Positions 1 through 7,898 of a stretch of 18,556 nucleotides of DNA are shown piece after piece (the stretch's first letter is position 1; the number at the start of each line of letters is the position of its first letter). The stretch lies in the NCBI GenBank assembly GCA_007136055.1, contig SLHT01000118.1, forward strand, positions 1-18,556, in the 5' to 3' direction. The notes beneath the pieces were generated by a model. That model had not been told where the DNA came from. It did not search any database and was given only the letters and a program-made list of their open reading frames with translations. This DNA comes from Syntrophomonadaceae bacterium. Its GTDB lineage: Bacteria; Bacillota; Dethiobacteria; DTU022. Both the position numbers and the translations under genes were made by a program.

Positions 1-2
1 CA

Positions 3-28
3 CGGCACCCGTAATATCACGAGTGCCG
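3..28 (-). terminator. Hairpin downstream of ftsZ, possible terminator cut by window edge
   Basis: The arms CGGCACTCGT and ACGGGTGCCG (minus strand) pair over 10 bp with one G-U wobble around a 6-base loop, GATATT. It begins about 120 bases after the ftsZ stop, where a terminator for the division operon would be plausible. The U-tract needed to call an intrinsic terminator would lie beyond position 1 and cannot be seen. It could instead be a leader hairpin of the next gene. Confidence 0.45.
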
Positions 29-149
29 CACCTGGTAAAACTTTTACTCTCTGCATTTTTTCAACAATAGTGTCTGTCAATTAATTCTGGTTTTCTTTTA
101 GTCCATCCCTGGGATTAAAGCTTATGCGCACCAGTAACTTCGAACAAGC
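29..149. other. Intergenic stretch downstream of ftsZ, no gene seen
   Basis: This is AT-rich spacer between the ftsZ stop and the edge hairpin. On the minus strand it contains a perfect TTGACA at 80-75, but I see no acceptable -10 hexamer at 16-18 bp from it. In many spore-formers spoIIGA and sigE follow ftsZ, so a regulated promoter here is conceivable, but the sequence does not establish one. Confidence 0.4.
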
Positions 150-1223
150 TTACTCGTTTACGATTTTTTCTCCATGCTGCCAGCGGGACCAGGCCGGGGC
201 ATCGATGTTTTCTCCCCGGGAATAAGCGCTGCCGCTTACTGCAGCCAGTTTCGGCTTAAACCCTTCCTCCCTGGCCTTAAATCCGGTAGCAATAACAGTA
301 ACCCTGACTTGATCCTGGCAGTTTTCATCGATTACCGCACCAAAGATAATGTTGGCGTCTGGATCGGCTACTTCTGCAATAATTTCGGCAGCTTCATGCA
401 CTTCATGCAGACTGATGTCGGTGCCGCCGGTAACATTTATCAACACACCGAGGGCTCCTTCAATTGAAGTTTCGAGCAGGGGACTGTTAGTCGCGGCTTT
501 GGCTGCCTCGACAGTACGGTTTTCACCGCTGCCCTGCCCAACACCCATCAGGGCCGGGCCTGTTTCAGACATGATCGTACGCACATCGGCAAAGTCAAGG
601 TTGATCAAGCCGGGAACAGCAATCAAGTCTGAAATACCCTGCACGCCCTGCCTGAGGACGTCATCGGCGACCCTGAAAGCTTCTAAGATTGGTGTTTTTT
701 TCTCAACCACCTGCAGCAACCGGTCGTTGGGTATTGTAATTAAAGTATCTACTTTATCTTTCAGAAAAACGGTGCCTTCATCGGCCTGCTGCTTACGCTT
801 TCTGCCTTCAAAGGAAAAAGGCCTGGTAACTACACCAACCGTCAATGCCCCTACCTTCTGAGCCACTTCAGCAATAATCGGTGCAGCACCTGTCCCTGTG
901 CCACCACCCATTCCTGCCGTAATAAAAACCATATCGGCGCCTTTTAACATTTGTTCAATTTCATCACGGCTTTCTTCGGCAGCTTTGCGGCCGATTTCCG
1001 GGTTTGCTCCCGCACCAAGCCCCTTGGTCAGTTGTTCCCCAATCTGCAGTTTGGTTCCGGCATTGGCCAGGTAAAGAGCCTGTGCATCAGTATTGACGGC
1101 ACAAAAATCGACACCCTGCAATCCTGCGGCAATCATCCTGTTTACGGCATTACTGCCTCCTCCGCCTATCCCCACTACCTTGATCGAAGCATATTGTTCC
1201 ATTTCAATGTCAAACTCAATCAT
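150..1223 (-). CDS. ftsZ: Cell division protein FtsZ
   Basis: Tubulin-like GTPase that polymerises into the cytoplasmic Z-ring and recruits the divisome. The glycine-rich loop GIGGGGSNAVN lies at about residues 18-28, the tubulin signature GGGTGTG at about 106-112, and the T7 synergy loop NLDFADV near 208. I place the start at the ATG at 1223 because AGGAGGTG ends 6 bases upstream of it. A longer frame beginning with GTG at 1232 would start inside that ribosome-binding site. The protein is 357 residues, a little short. The globular core is complete, but the C-terminal linker is only about 20 residues and the tail (ENIDAPAWSRWQHGEK) is a diverged version of the usual D-I-P-x-F-L-R peptide that contacts FtsA and SepF. 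ftsZ follows ftsA after 31 bases and is probably co-transcribed with it. Confidence 0.97.
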   Translation of the reverse strand: MIEFDIEMEQYASIKVVGIGGGGSNAVNRMIAAGLQGVDFCAVNTDAQALYLANAGTKLQIGEQLTKGLGAGANPEIGRKAAEESRDEIEQMLKGADMVFITAGMGGGTGTGAAPIIAEVAQKVGALTVGVVTRPFSFEGRKRKQQADEGTVFLKDKVDTLITIPNDRLLQVVEKKTPILEAFRVADDVLRQGVQGISDLIAVPGLINLDFADVRTIMSETGPALMGVGQGSGENRTVEAAKAATNSPLLETSIEGALGVLINVTGGTDISLHEVHEAAEIIAEVADPDANIIFGAVIDENCQDQVRVTVIATGFKAREEGFKPKLAAVSGSAYSRGENIDAPAWSRWQHGEKIVNE

Positions 1224-1254
1224 TAAAAGCACCTCCTGTTATTGGTATGCTCTT

Positions 1255-2487
1255 TTATTCGACTATATCGGATATCCAATCTTTTATCCTCTGCCAGAAA
1301 CCCGGACCCCGCTTTTTAGTCGGCTTACCCCGTTCCTGGATAAACATTCTCGGTTGATAGCGCTGGACATAGTAAAGCAGCCCGACTACTGTCGAGTATG
1401 TTGGATTTTGAATACCGACCATTTCAAGTTCAGCCAGTCTGATCTGGTCACTTTCAAAAAACTGGCGGGAGACCTCTACAATACCTTTCATCGAAGAAAC
1501 ACCACCATGCAGGACTATCCCTGCCGGAGGTAAATAAGGCCAACCCATCTTGATCATTTCTTCTCTGACTATCTGAAATATTTCCTGTACCCTCGGCTCA
1601 ATAAATGATGAGAGCTCTCTTTCCGACACCAGCCTGAGCTCATTGCTGCCTACAGTTTTAATCTCTATCTTCGGTTCGCTTTCAGCAGTTGAAAGAAGGG
1701 CTGTTCCAAGTTCTTTTTTTAACTCTTCTGCTTTTTGATGGTTTATTCTTAAACCTGCTGCTAAATCTGTGGTGATATGATCTCCGCCGATCGGGGCTAC
1801 CGCAATTTTCTGCAGCTTACCATGCTGAAAAAGCGCTATCTCTGTTGTCCCGCTGCCTATATCGATCAGGAATACGCCCAGGTCTCTCTCGTCCGGTGAA
1901 AGATAAACCTCAGAATTGGCCATTGCCTGTAAAATCAGGCCGTTAATAGTTATTCCGGCCCGGTTAACACAGCGCAAAAGATTATGCAGGGAAGTAATCA
2001 GGCTGCTTACGACCAGGGCATCAACTTCAAGCCTGACCCCAAGCATGCCGACCGGATCCCTGATCCCTTCAAACCCGTCAACGATATATTCACGAGGAAT
2101 GATATCAACTATCTCGCGATCCATGGGCAGGGCAACAACTTTCGCTGCCTGCATTACTCTTTCCAGGTCGTCTTCGCGGATCTCCCGATCTTCTGCAGTT
2201 ACGGCCACAACACCCCGGTTGTTGATCAGCTCCATGTTGAGACCTTTCAGACCGAGGTAAGCCGATTCAATCTTAAAACCGGCCATTCTTTCAGCTTCTT
2301 CTACTGCAGCAATAATAGATTCAACGGTTTTATCCAAATCGACAATTACACCTTTACGCACCCCATCGGAAGGACTCAGGCCTAAACCGATAATGTTCAC
2401 AGTACCATCGGGACGGGGTTCACCAAGCCCAACCCTAACCTCAGCTGTGCCAACATCAATTCCGACAATGTAGTTTCTTTTAATCAC
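1255..2487 (-). CDS. ftsA: Cell division protein FtsA
   Basis: Actin-like ATPase that tethers FtsZ filaments to the membrane and links them to the late divisome. At 410 residues it has the normal family length. The phosphate-1 motif GIDVGTAEVRVG is at residues 9-20, followed by the FtsA-specific 1C (SHS2) domain, and the phosphate-2 motif DIGSGTTEIALF lies near 209-220. The C-terminus, GFWQRIKDWISDIVE, looks like the amphipathic membrane-targeting helix. The GTG start at 2487 is preceded by AAGGGGGAA with about 7 bases of spacing. The 80-bp gap to ftsQ carries promoter-like sequences, including a good sigma-H match, so ftsA and ftsZ probably have their own transcript as well as read-through from upstream. 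Confidence 0.97.
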   Translation of the reverse strand: MIKRNYIVGIDVGTAEVRVGLGEPRPDGTVNIIGLGLSPSDGVRKGVIVDLDKTVESIIAAVEEAERMAGFKIESAYLGLKGLNMELINNRGVVAVTAEDREIREDDLERVMQAAKVVALPMDREIVDIIPREYIVDGFEGIRDPVGMLGVRLEVDALVVSSLITSLHNLLRCVNRAGITINGLILQAMANSEVYLSPDERDLGVFLIDIGSGTTEIALFQHGKLQKIAVAPIGGDHITTDLAAGLRINHQKAEELKKELGTALLSTAESEPKIEIKTVGSNELRLVSERELSSFIEPRVQEIFQIVREEMIKMGWPYLPPAGIVLHGGVSSMKGIVEVSRQFFESDQIRLAELEMVGIQNPTYSTVVGLLYYVQRYQPRMFIQERGKPTKKRGPGFWQRIKDWISDIVE

Positions 2488-2522
2488 GCCACTTCCCCCT
2501 TACCCTTCCCAGCATGGTGCAA

Positions 2523-2551
2523 ATACTACTAAATTATTCAACACATATCAA
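2523..2551 (-). promoter_or_regulatory. Candidate sigma-A promoter for ftsAZ
   Basis: TTGATA (2551-2546) and TAGTAT (2528-2523) are separated by exactly 17 bp and match the TTGACA/TATAAT consensus at 5 and 4 of 6 positions. Transcription would begin near 2516, about 30 bases before the ftsA GTG. It overlaps the sigma-H-like site, an arrangement that could allow vegetative and sporulation transcription from the same gap. Confidence 0.45.
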
Positions 2552-2562
2552 CTATTTCCTTT
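2534..2562 (-). promoter_or_regulatory. Candidate sigma-H promoter for ftsAZ
   Basis: On the minus strand AAAGGAAAT (2562-2554), an 11-base spacer and GTTGAATAA (2542-2534) fit the sigma-H consensus RnAGGAwWW-N11/12-RnnGAATww at every constrained position. It sits about 47 bases before the ftsA start, inside the only sizeable gap between division genes. The B. subtilis ftsAZ operon is known to use a sigma-H promoter at sporulation onset. The assignment here is inference from sequence and position. Confidence 0.65.
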
Positions 2563-2567
2563 TTTTA

Positions 2568-3362
2568 TTACGGATCCACCCCCTTTTGATCAATCACAGC
2601 AGCGCTGGAGAGAACCAGGCGGTTCCCGGAACGAACATCAAGCCGCGTTTTAGAATCCAGGGCTATGTGAGGCATGCTCAGTTCAACAAGGTCAAGTTTA
2701 TGTTCCATTCGTTTGCCGTCACCAAACCAGATCTCCAGCCCTCCTTCCGTATATACAACAAGGTTGTAGCTGTCAGTCATATCGATCTTTTCTATTTCCA
2801 ACCGGCTCTCCCCAACCCAGGCAGCAAAGAAATTACTGAGCGTTCCTCTCCTCACCGGGCAGCCAAGCGGAAATCCCGGCATAACCAGCTCTCCTTCTAT
2901 TCCTGATATTAAGGGGTAACCATCTGCCGGTTCCGCCGTGTAAGCAAAAGGTATAGTATTGGAATCCATGAGCCAGAACCCATCAGCAGTAATGATAGAA
3001 CCCACCGGCCTTCTTTCGTCAATGATTATAGTTACTTTATCGGGCAGTATGCGGTTTATCTCGACGCTTTTTACCCTCGGATATTTATGCTGAATCTTTT
3101 CAGCTATTCTTTCTTCCCGGAGCAAAATTATACTCATCCCCCTGGAAACTTTTCCGGCAGAAATTATTTCTGCCGCAGTCAGTTCACCGGCTCCCCGCAC
3201 CTCAATCTCGTTAATACGGAAAAAGGTTTCACCCTGCCTGATAAGCAGCAAAATTACCGCTACCATGGCCAACCTGAGCAGAAAACGAAGCGCTTTCTTC
3301 CAACCCGGCTGCTCACTGCGTTTTTCTAACAATTTAATGTGATCGTTTTTTCTTTTCATCAT
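2568..3362 (-). CDS. ftsQ: Cell division protein FtsQ/DivIB
   Basis: Bitopic membrane protein of the FtsQ-FtsL-FtsB (DivIB-DivIC-FtsL) complex that regulates septal peptidoglycan synthesis. It has a short basic cytoplasmic N-terminus, one membrane segment at about residues 26-42 (LRLAMVAVILLLI), and a POTRA domain at about 46-115 beginning INEIEVRGAGELT. A beta domain follows, with the conserved ERRPVG and GFWLMDS stretches. At 264 residues it is typical of the Gram-positive form. ATG ATG at 3362/3359 directly follows the murB stop TAA with no spacer, and AGGAGA lies inside the murB end, so the two are probably translationally coupled. Either ATG could be used. Confidence 0.92.
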   Translation of the reverse strand: MMKRKNDHIKLLEKRSEQPGWKKALRFLLRLAMVAVILLLIRQGETFFRINEIEVRGAGELTAAEIISAGKVSRGMSIILLREERIAEKIQHKYPRVKSVEINRILPDKVTIIIDERRPVGSIITADGFWLMDSNTIPFAYTAEPADGYPLISGIEGELVMPGFPLGCPVRRGTLSNFFAAWVGESRLEIEKIDMTDSYNLVVYTEGGLEIWFGDGKRMEHKLDLVELSMPHIALDSKTRLDVRSGNRLVLSSAAVIDQKGVDP

Positions 3363-4262
3363 TTAACTCTCCTCACCGACAATTCTAACTTCAGGTTGGA
3401 GTTCCAATTGGTATTCTGCCCTGACTTTCTGCCTGACAGCTTCGATTAAGGATAGGATATCGGCTGCAGTGGCATGACCTGTATTGACTATAAAATTTGC
3501 ATGTTTGCAGGAAACCTTGGCTCCCCCGATACGCATACCCTTACACCCGATTTCTTCAATTATTTTTCCTGCCGGCTGGTCAGGCATATTCCTGAAAACT
3601 GAGCCCGCGCTGGGCAGCTCGGGATGGCGGCGTTTACGTTCGCTCAAAAAATAACCCATTAATTTTAATGATTCTGCGCAATCGCCCTCTTTTAAATCTA
3701 AAACTACTTCCACAACTATCCCTTTACCGGGCAGGTTACTGGTACGGTAACTGAATGAAAGCTCATTTTTCTCTACTGTGATTACTTCTGCAACAGGTGA
3801 AATTAGCTTTACCGAACTGACTCTCTCGCCTATATAACCGCCAAATGATCCCGCATTCATAATTACTGCCCCACCCAGCGAACCCGGTATACCAACGGCA
3901 AATTCAAGACCGATTAGGCCCTGTTCAACTGCACTCCTGGCCAGATAAGTCATCGGGGTTCCCGCGCCTGCTGCAAGCCGATTGCCTTCACGGGTAACAT
4001 AGCTGAAGGCAGGCCCGATATTGACAACCAACCCCCTGATACCCCCGTCCAGAACCAAAAGGTTGGTGCCATTCCCTAAGATATAAAGGGGCAGATCGTG
4101 CTTATCACTGAAACGAACAATTTCGACCAGTTCAGAAAGATCTGCCGGACAGAGAAAGTAATCTGCGGGACCGCCTACCTGCCAGGAAGTATGCCTGGAC
4201 ATGGGTTCATTTTTCTTAACACCCGCTTTTAATTTTTGCCCCAGTTCCTGATCGATATTCAT
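3363..4262 (-). CDS. murB: UDP-N-acetylmuramate dehydrogenase MurB
   Basis: FAD enzyme that reduces UDP-GlcNAc-enolpyruvate to UDP-MurNAc with NADPH, the second committed step of cytoplasmic peptidoglycan precursor synthesis. The FAD-binding signatures are clear: VGGPADYF near residue 32, GNGTNLLVLDGGIRG near 64, and GIPGSLGGAVIMNAGSFGG near 117. The catalytic-serine region SAGSVFRN is near 219, and the protein ends in a MurB C-terminal domain. I start it at the ATG at 4262, which has AGGAGG 7 bases upstream and overlaps the murG stop in an ATGA. The longer frame from GTG at 4283 would begin upstream of that ribosome-binding site. The predicted protein is 299 residues. murC, often found directly before or fused to murB, is absent from this junction. 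Confidence 0.95.
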   Translation of the reverse strand: MNIDQELGQKLKAGVKKNEPMSRHTSWQVGGPADYFLCPADLSELVEIVRFSDKHDLPLYILGNGTNLLVLDGGIRGLVVNIGPAFSYVTREGNRLAAGAGTPMTYLARSAVEQGLIGLEFAVGIPGSLGGAVIMNAGSFGGYIGERVSSVKLISPVAEVITVEKNELSFSYRTSNLPGKGIVVEVVLDLKEGDCAESLKLMGYFLSERKRRHPELPSAGSVFRNMPDQPAGKIIEEIGCKGMRIGGAKVSCKHANFIVNTGHATAADILSLIEAVRQKVRAEYQLELQPEVRIVGEES

Positions 4263-5347
4263 GAGGATACCTCCTGCAGGCACCGGTAAAGCCTTTCTGC
4301 GGCATCGGCAGCACTCATTTTGATACTCTTTTTTTTCATTTCTTCCAAAAGAGCCGGCTCTTTTAACAGGTATTCCACTTCCTGCTGCAGGCGCCTGAAA
4401 TCGAAATCTTTTTCTTCAATTAAAACCGCCGCTTCTGCATCAGCCAGCAACCTGGCATTGTAATACTGGTGGTTATTGACCACATTCGGCGATGGAATCA
4501 GCAGGGCAGGAACACCAAGCGCCGTAATTTCTGCCAGGGTAGTCGCCCCGCTCCTGGTCACAGCAAGGTCCGCTGCCGCTAAAGCTTTGGGCATCTGGTC
4601 CAGGTAGGAATACAACCTGATTCGATCAGATAGTTTACCGAGTTTTGCGGAAACTTCGCGGTAATATATTTCCCCTGTAACATAAATCAGGTTAACGCCT
4701 TCAGGTAAAAGACCTGCATTAAGATAAGCGGTCACAACCTGGTTAAGCTTTAATGCACCCCTGCTGCCACCATAAACCAGGATATTCTTATAATCAGGAT
4801 CAAGGTTAAAATAACGGCATGCTGCTGCCCTGGTTAGCGACGAAACTTCAGAAGCCCGCGGGTTGCCTGTGAAAAGGACCCTGCTGAAACGGGGCATCCA
4901 CTGTTCGGTTTCGGCAAATGATAGGCACACCCGTTTGACAAAAGGCGCCAACTTGCGATTAACCAATCCCGGATGAACATTTTGTTCATGCAGCACGACC
5001 GGATATCTTTTCAGTAAACCTGAGATAACCAGGGGTGCAGCGACGTAGCCCCCTGTCCCGAGGATTACATTCGGCCTGTACTCGTTTATTATTTTAGAAG
5101 ACTGACTGAGGCTGTTAATTAAATTGATCACTGCTGACCCAAATTGTTTAAGGTTTCGCTCAAAACTGCGAACCGGAACGGTTTTCAGGGGAAAGCCGGC
5201 AGAAGGAACAATTTGGCTCTCCATACCTTTTTCAGTACCGACAAAAAGGATGTCATTCGCGCTGTCTTTTAACTGCGCATAGCGAGCTAAAGCCAGCGCC
5301 GGATAGATATGGCCGCCTGTTCCTCCTCCACCGATTAATATTTTCAT
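4259..5347 (-). CDS. murG: UDP-GlcNAc:lipid I N-acetylglucosaminyltransferase MurG
   Basis: Peripheral membrane GT-B glycosyltransferase that adds GlcNAc to lipid I to make lipid II at the inner leaflet. The N-terminal loop GGGTGGHIYPALALA is at residues 7-21. The acceptor-side segment LHEQNVHPGLVNRKL is near 119, the donor loop YGGSRGALKLN near 193, and the C-terminal donor-site stretch SGATTLAEITALGVPALLIP near 267. Length is about 362 residues, normal for the family. The start is ATG at 5347, with GGGAGA upstream; GTG at 5350, one codon earlier, is equally possible. The stop overlaps the murB ATG by 4 bases. Confidence 0.96.
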   Translation of the reverse strand: MKILIGGGGTGGHIYPALALARYAQLKDSANDILFVGTEKGMESQIVPSAGFPLKTVPVRSFERNLKQFGSAVINLINSLSQSSKIINEYRPNVILGTGGYVAAPLVISGLLKRYPVVLHEQNVHPGLVNRKLAPFVKRVCLSFAETEQWMPRFSRVLFTGNPRASEVSSLTRAAACRYFNLDPDYKNILVYGGSRGALKLNQVVTAYLNAGLLPEGVNLIYVTGEIYYREVSAKLGKLSDRIRLYSYLDQMPKALAAADLAVTRSGATTLAEITALGVPALLIPSPNVVNNHQYYNARLLADAEAAVLIEEKDFDFRRLQQEVEYLLKEPALLEEMKKKSIKMSAADAAERLYRCLQEVSS

Positions 5348-5362
5348 CACGTATGCTCTCCC

Positions 5363-6481
5363 TTACGCCTGGCTCACTGCCCGGCCTTGTTTTGATATAT
5401 TTAGTAAAACACCGATGCCGAGCAGGGTAAAAAATACTGAACTTCCGCCGGCGCTGATCAGGGGCAGGTTAATTCCTGTAACCGGCACAGAGCCGGTCAC
5501 TACTGCAACATTGATCAAGACCTGGACGGTAATTATAAATATTATTCCCCCCGCCAGCAGACTGCCGAAAAGGTCGGGTGCTCTCTGGGCAATTTGGAAA
5601 CCACGCCAAACAAAAATCAAATAAAGCAGCAGCACCGAAACGGCCCCGACAAAGCCCAACTCTTCACCAATAACTGCAAATATAAAGTCGTTCTGCGGCT
5701 CCGGAAGATAAAATAGTTTCTGTTTGCTGCGGCCTAACCCTGCGCCGAAAATGTGGCCGGGACCCAGGGCATAAAGGGACTGGATAATCTGGTAACCTGC
5801 CCCGCTGGAATCGGCCCAGGGGTCGAGAAATGTAAAGAGCCGCTGAACACGGTAATCTTCTTTCACCACAAAATAAGCAAGCGGCGGCAGCGATAATAAT
5901 GTAAGCCCGCACATCTGGGCAACCGGCATCCCGGCAAAGATAATCACCAGGGCACTTGCCGCCACCACAACTAGGGCCGTACCTAAATCAGGCTGGAACT
6001 GGATCAGGAAAAATGCAATCGCCACAAAGAATATGGGCACAAAGCTGCCTGTCCAAAAACTTCTCAAGTTTAACCTGCGGCTGCTCATGTAAGCGGCAGT
6101 AAATATAACAAATGCCAGCTTGCTGAATTCCGAAGGCTGGAAAACAACAGGCCCAAAAACTAGCCAGCGTTTGGCCTCGGTACCGAGATCGGAGCCAAAA
6201 CTGCTAAATATCAACCCGAGCAATAGAAAGTTCAGCAATAAAATGATTATAGAAAACTTCTTTAAATTTTTATAGTTAAAACGTGAGATCAAAAACATGG
6301 CCAGCAGGCCAATTGCCACCCACATGGCCTGACGTTTGAGGAAGTAATAAGGATCTCCCCTGCTTTCCTCGGCAATAACGAAACTGGCGCTAAAAACCAT
6401 AAGCAGACCAATAGCCAGAAGGAGCAGAGTTACCAGCAATAAAGTACGATCGTAGTTACAACTCGTTTTGTTGTTCACCAC
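5363..6481 (-). CDS. ftsW: SEDS-family septal peptidoglycan polymerase FtsW
   Basis: Integral membrane glycan polymerase of the SEDS family that works with a class B PBP to make septal peptidoglycan from lipid II. The protein has 372 residues and about ten hydrophobic segments. Family landmarks are FQPSEFSK at 114-121, PEPQNDFIFAVIGEELG at 260-276, and VPVTGINLPLISAGGSS at 332-348. SEDS proteins in spore-formers include FtsW, RodA and SpoVE. The dcw position supports FtsW or SpoVE, and the sequence alone does not tell me which. The GTG start at 6481 overlaps the murD stop by one base (TAGTG), with AAAGGAGGGA inside the murD end; a second GTG follows at 6478. Confidence 0.93.
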   Translation of the reverse strand: MVNNKTSCNYDRTLLLVTLLLLAIGLLMVFSASFVIAEESRGDPYYFLKRQAMWVAIGLLAMFLISRFNYKNLKKFSIIILLLNFLLLGLIFSSFGSDLGTEAKRWLVFGPVVFQPSEFSKLAFVIFTAAYMSSRRLNLRSFWTGSFVPIFFVAIAFFLIQFQPDLGTALVVVAASALVIIFAGMPVAQMCGLTLLSLPPLAYFVVKEDYRVQRLFTFLDPWADSSGAGYQIIQSLYALGPGHIFGAGLGRSKQKLFYLPEPQNDFIFAVIGEELGFVGAVSVLLLYLIFVWRGFQIAQRAPDLFGSLLAGGIIFIITVQVLINVAVVTGSVPVTGINLPLISAGGSSVFFTLLGIGVLLNISKQGRAVSQA

Positions 6482-7887
6482 TAGCGACTCCCTCCTTTTT
6501 CGTTTTCCGCGCCCAGTGGGGAGCGGACCAGTTTTTTAAACAGGTTGCCCCTGGCCTCATAATCGGGAAACATATCCCAGCTTGCACAGGCAGGTGAAAG
6601 AAGCACTACTTCTCCGCTCTCAGCTTCCCTGCGGGCAATTGAAACCGCTTCTTCCAATCCCTTTACTTTAATGTAGCAGTTAAAACCAGCCTGTTCAGCT
6701 GCCCTGACCAGCTCTTCCTTTGTTTCCCCGAAAAGCACCAGCAAACGTACTTCTAAAGGTAATAGGGCTGCCAGATCTGAAAAGTCACTACCCTTATCTT
6801 TACCCCCGGCAATAAGAATTTTATTTCCTCCCGGGAAGGACTGCAGGGCTCTAATTGTTGCCCCGGGATTAGTTCCCTTGGAATCGTTAATATAGTCAAC
6901 ACCATTGATAGTGGCAACATGTTCAAGGCGGTGCTCGATAGCCCGAAAACTCCGCAGAACAGTACCGATTGAATGCAGGTCGGCCCCTGCAGCCCAGGCG
7001 GCCGCTGACGCAGCAAGGGCATTTTCAAGATTGTGTTCTCCCGGCAGGACCAGGTCGGAGACCAGGCATATCTCAAGCGGCGGTTTTCCCTCGTTATAAA
7101 GGTTGATACGTCCTTTATCCACACCAACCCCCAGGGGTACAGGAAACCTATTAAACCAGAGCACCCCGGCCCTTAACTTTCCTTGCAGTGAAGACACTTT
7201 TTGATCTGCTGCATTAAGGACAGCGTAATCTCCCTGAGACTGGTTTTCAAAGATCCTTAATTTCGCCCGATAGTATTTTTCAATGCTGCCGTGATAATCA
7301 GTATGATCTTCAGCAAAATTGAGAAATACGGCCACTGCCGGCCGGAAATGGCAGATGTTCTCAAGCTGAAAACTGCTTAGTTCAGCAACTATTGCTCCCT
7401 GTGCACTGACCTTGTTTATTACGCCGGAGAGGGGATTGCCGATATTCCCGGCTGACACAACAGGTTCAATACGCGCTTCTTTTAGCATTGCTGTAACCAG
7501 GGCGGTAACCGTGGTTTTGCCGTTTGTCCCTGTTACGCCAATCAGGAGCGCCCTGATAAAAGCATATGCAAGCTCTATCTCTGATATGACAGGCACACCC
7601 AGCTCTTCTGCTTTTTTGAATAACTCCAGGGTGGGAGGCACACCCGGGCTTTTGATAATCAAAGAAAGATTTGATGTCACCAGGCCGGGCGGATTTCCGC
7701 CACTGACCACCGTAACGGAGGGATAGCGCTTCAGAAAGGCCAGTTCTTTTTCAAGCTGAGCAGGTTGCTTCCGGTCGGTAACCGTTATTTTGGAAGCACC
7801 GTTTTTACTCAGCACTTCCACGGCAGCCAGGCCACTGCGGGCCATGCCGACAACGAGGACCTCTTTTTGTCTAATTAAACCGATCAA
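6481..7887 (-). CDS. murD: UDP-N-acetylmuramoyl-L-alanine:D-glutamate ligase MurD
   Basis: ATP-dependent Mur ligase that adds D-glutamate to UDP-MurNAc-L-Ala in the cytoplasm. It has an N-terminal Rossmann-like UDP-binding domain (LVVGMARSGLAA). The central ATPase has the P-loop GVTGTNGKTTV near residue 117 and the metal-binding stretch EDHTDYHGS. The C-terminal domain ends in SPACASWDMFPDYEARGNLF, the characteristic MurD signature. I choose TTG at 7887 as start: it is 12 bases beyond the mraY stop, has GGGGGCGG just upstream, and leads straight into the MurD fold. The frame is open for 105 bases further upstream, but that part is mraY in another frame. The predicted length is 468 residues. 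Confidence 0.95.
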   Translation of the reverse strand: MIGLIRQKEVLVVGMARSGLAAVEVLSKNGASKITVTDRKQPAQLEKELAFLKRYPSVTVVSGGNPPGLVTSNLSLIIKSPGVPPTLELFKKAEELGVPVISEIELAYAFIRALLIGVTGTNGKTTVTALVTAMLKEARIEPVVSAGNIGNPLSGVINKVSAQGAIVAELSSFQLENICHFRPAVAVFLNFAEDHTDYHGSIEKYYRAKLRIFENQSQGDYAVLNAADQKVSSLQGKLRAGVLWFNRFPVPLGVGVDKGRINLYNEGKPPLEICLVSDLVLPGEHNLENALAASAAAWAAGADLHSIGTVLRSFRAIEHRLEHVATINGVDYINDSKGTNPGATIRALQSFPGGNKILIAGGKDKGSDFSDLAALLPLEVRLLVLFGETKEELVRAAEQAGFNCYIKVKGLEEAVSIARREAESGEVVLLSPACASWDMFPDYEARGNLFKKLVRSPLGAENEKGGSR

Positions 7888-7898
7888 CTTTCCGCCCC

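Noticed and set aside
1..56. A small minus-strand frame starting at ATG 56 and open to the window edge
   Set aside because: It has no ribosome-binding site, and most of it is the inverted repeat at 3-28. It encodes nothing recognisable.
34..80. TTGACA downstream of ftsZ as a spoIIGA-type promoter, with a Spo0A-box-like TTGTTGAA next to it
   Set aside because: No -10 hexamer lies at usable spacing, neither 17 bp nor the longer spoIIG-type 21-22 bp. The Spo0A-box match is imperfect.
349..861. Plus-strand open frames opposite ftsZ and other genes
   Set aside because: They lie antisense to well-conserved genes, have no ribosome-binding sites and show no protein family features. They reflect codon bias of the real strand.
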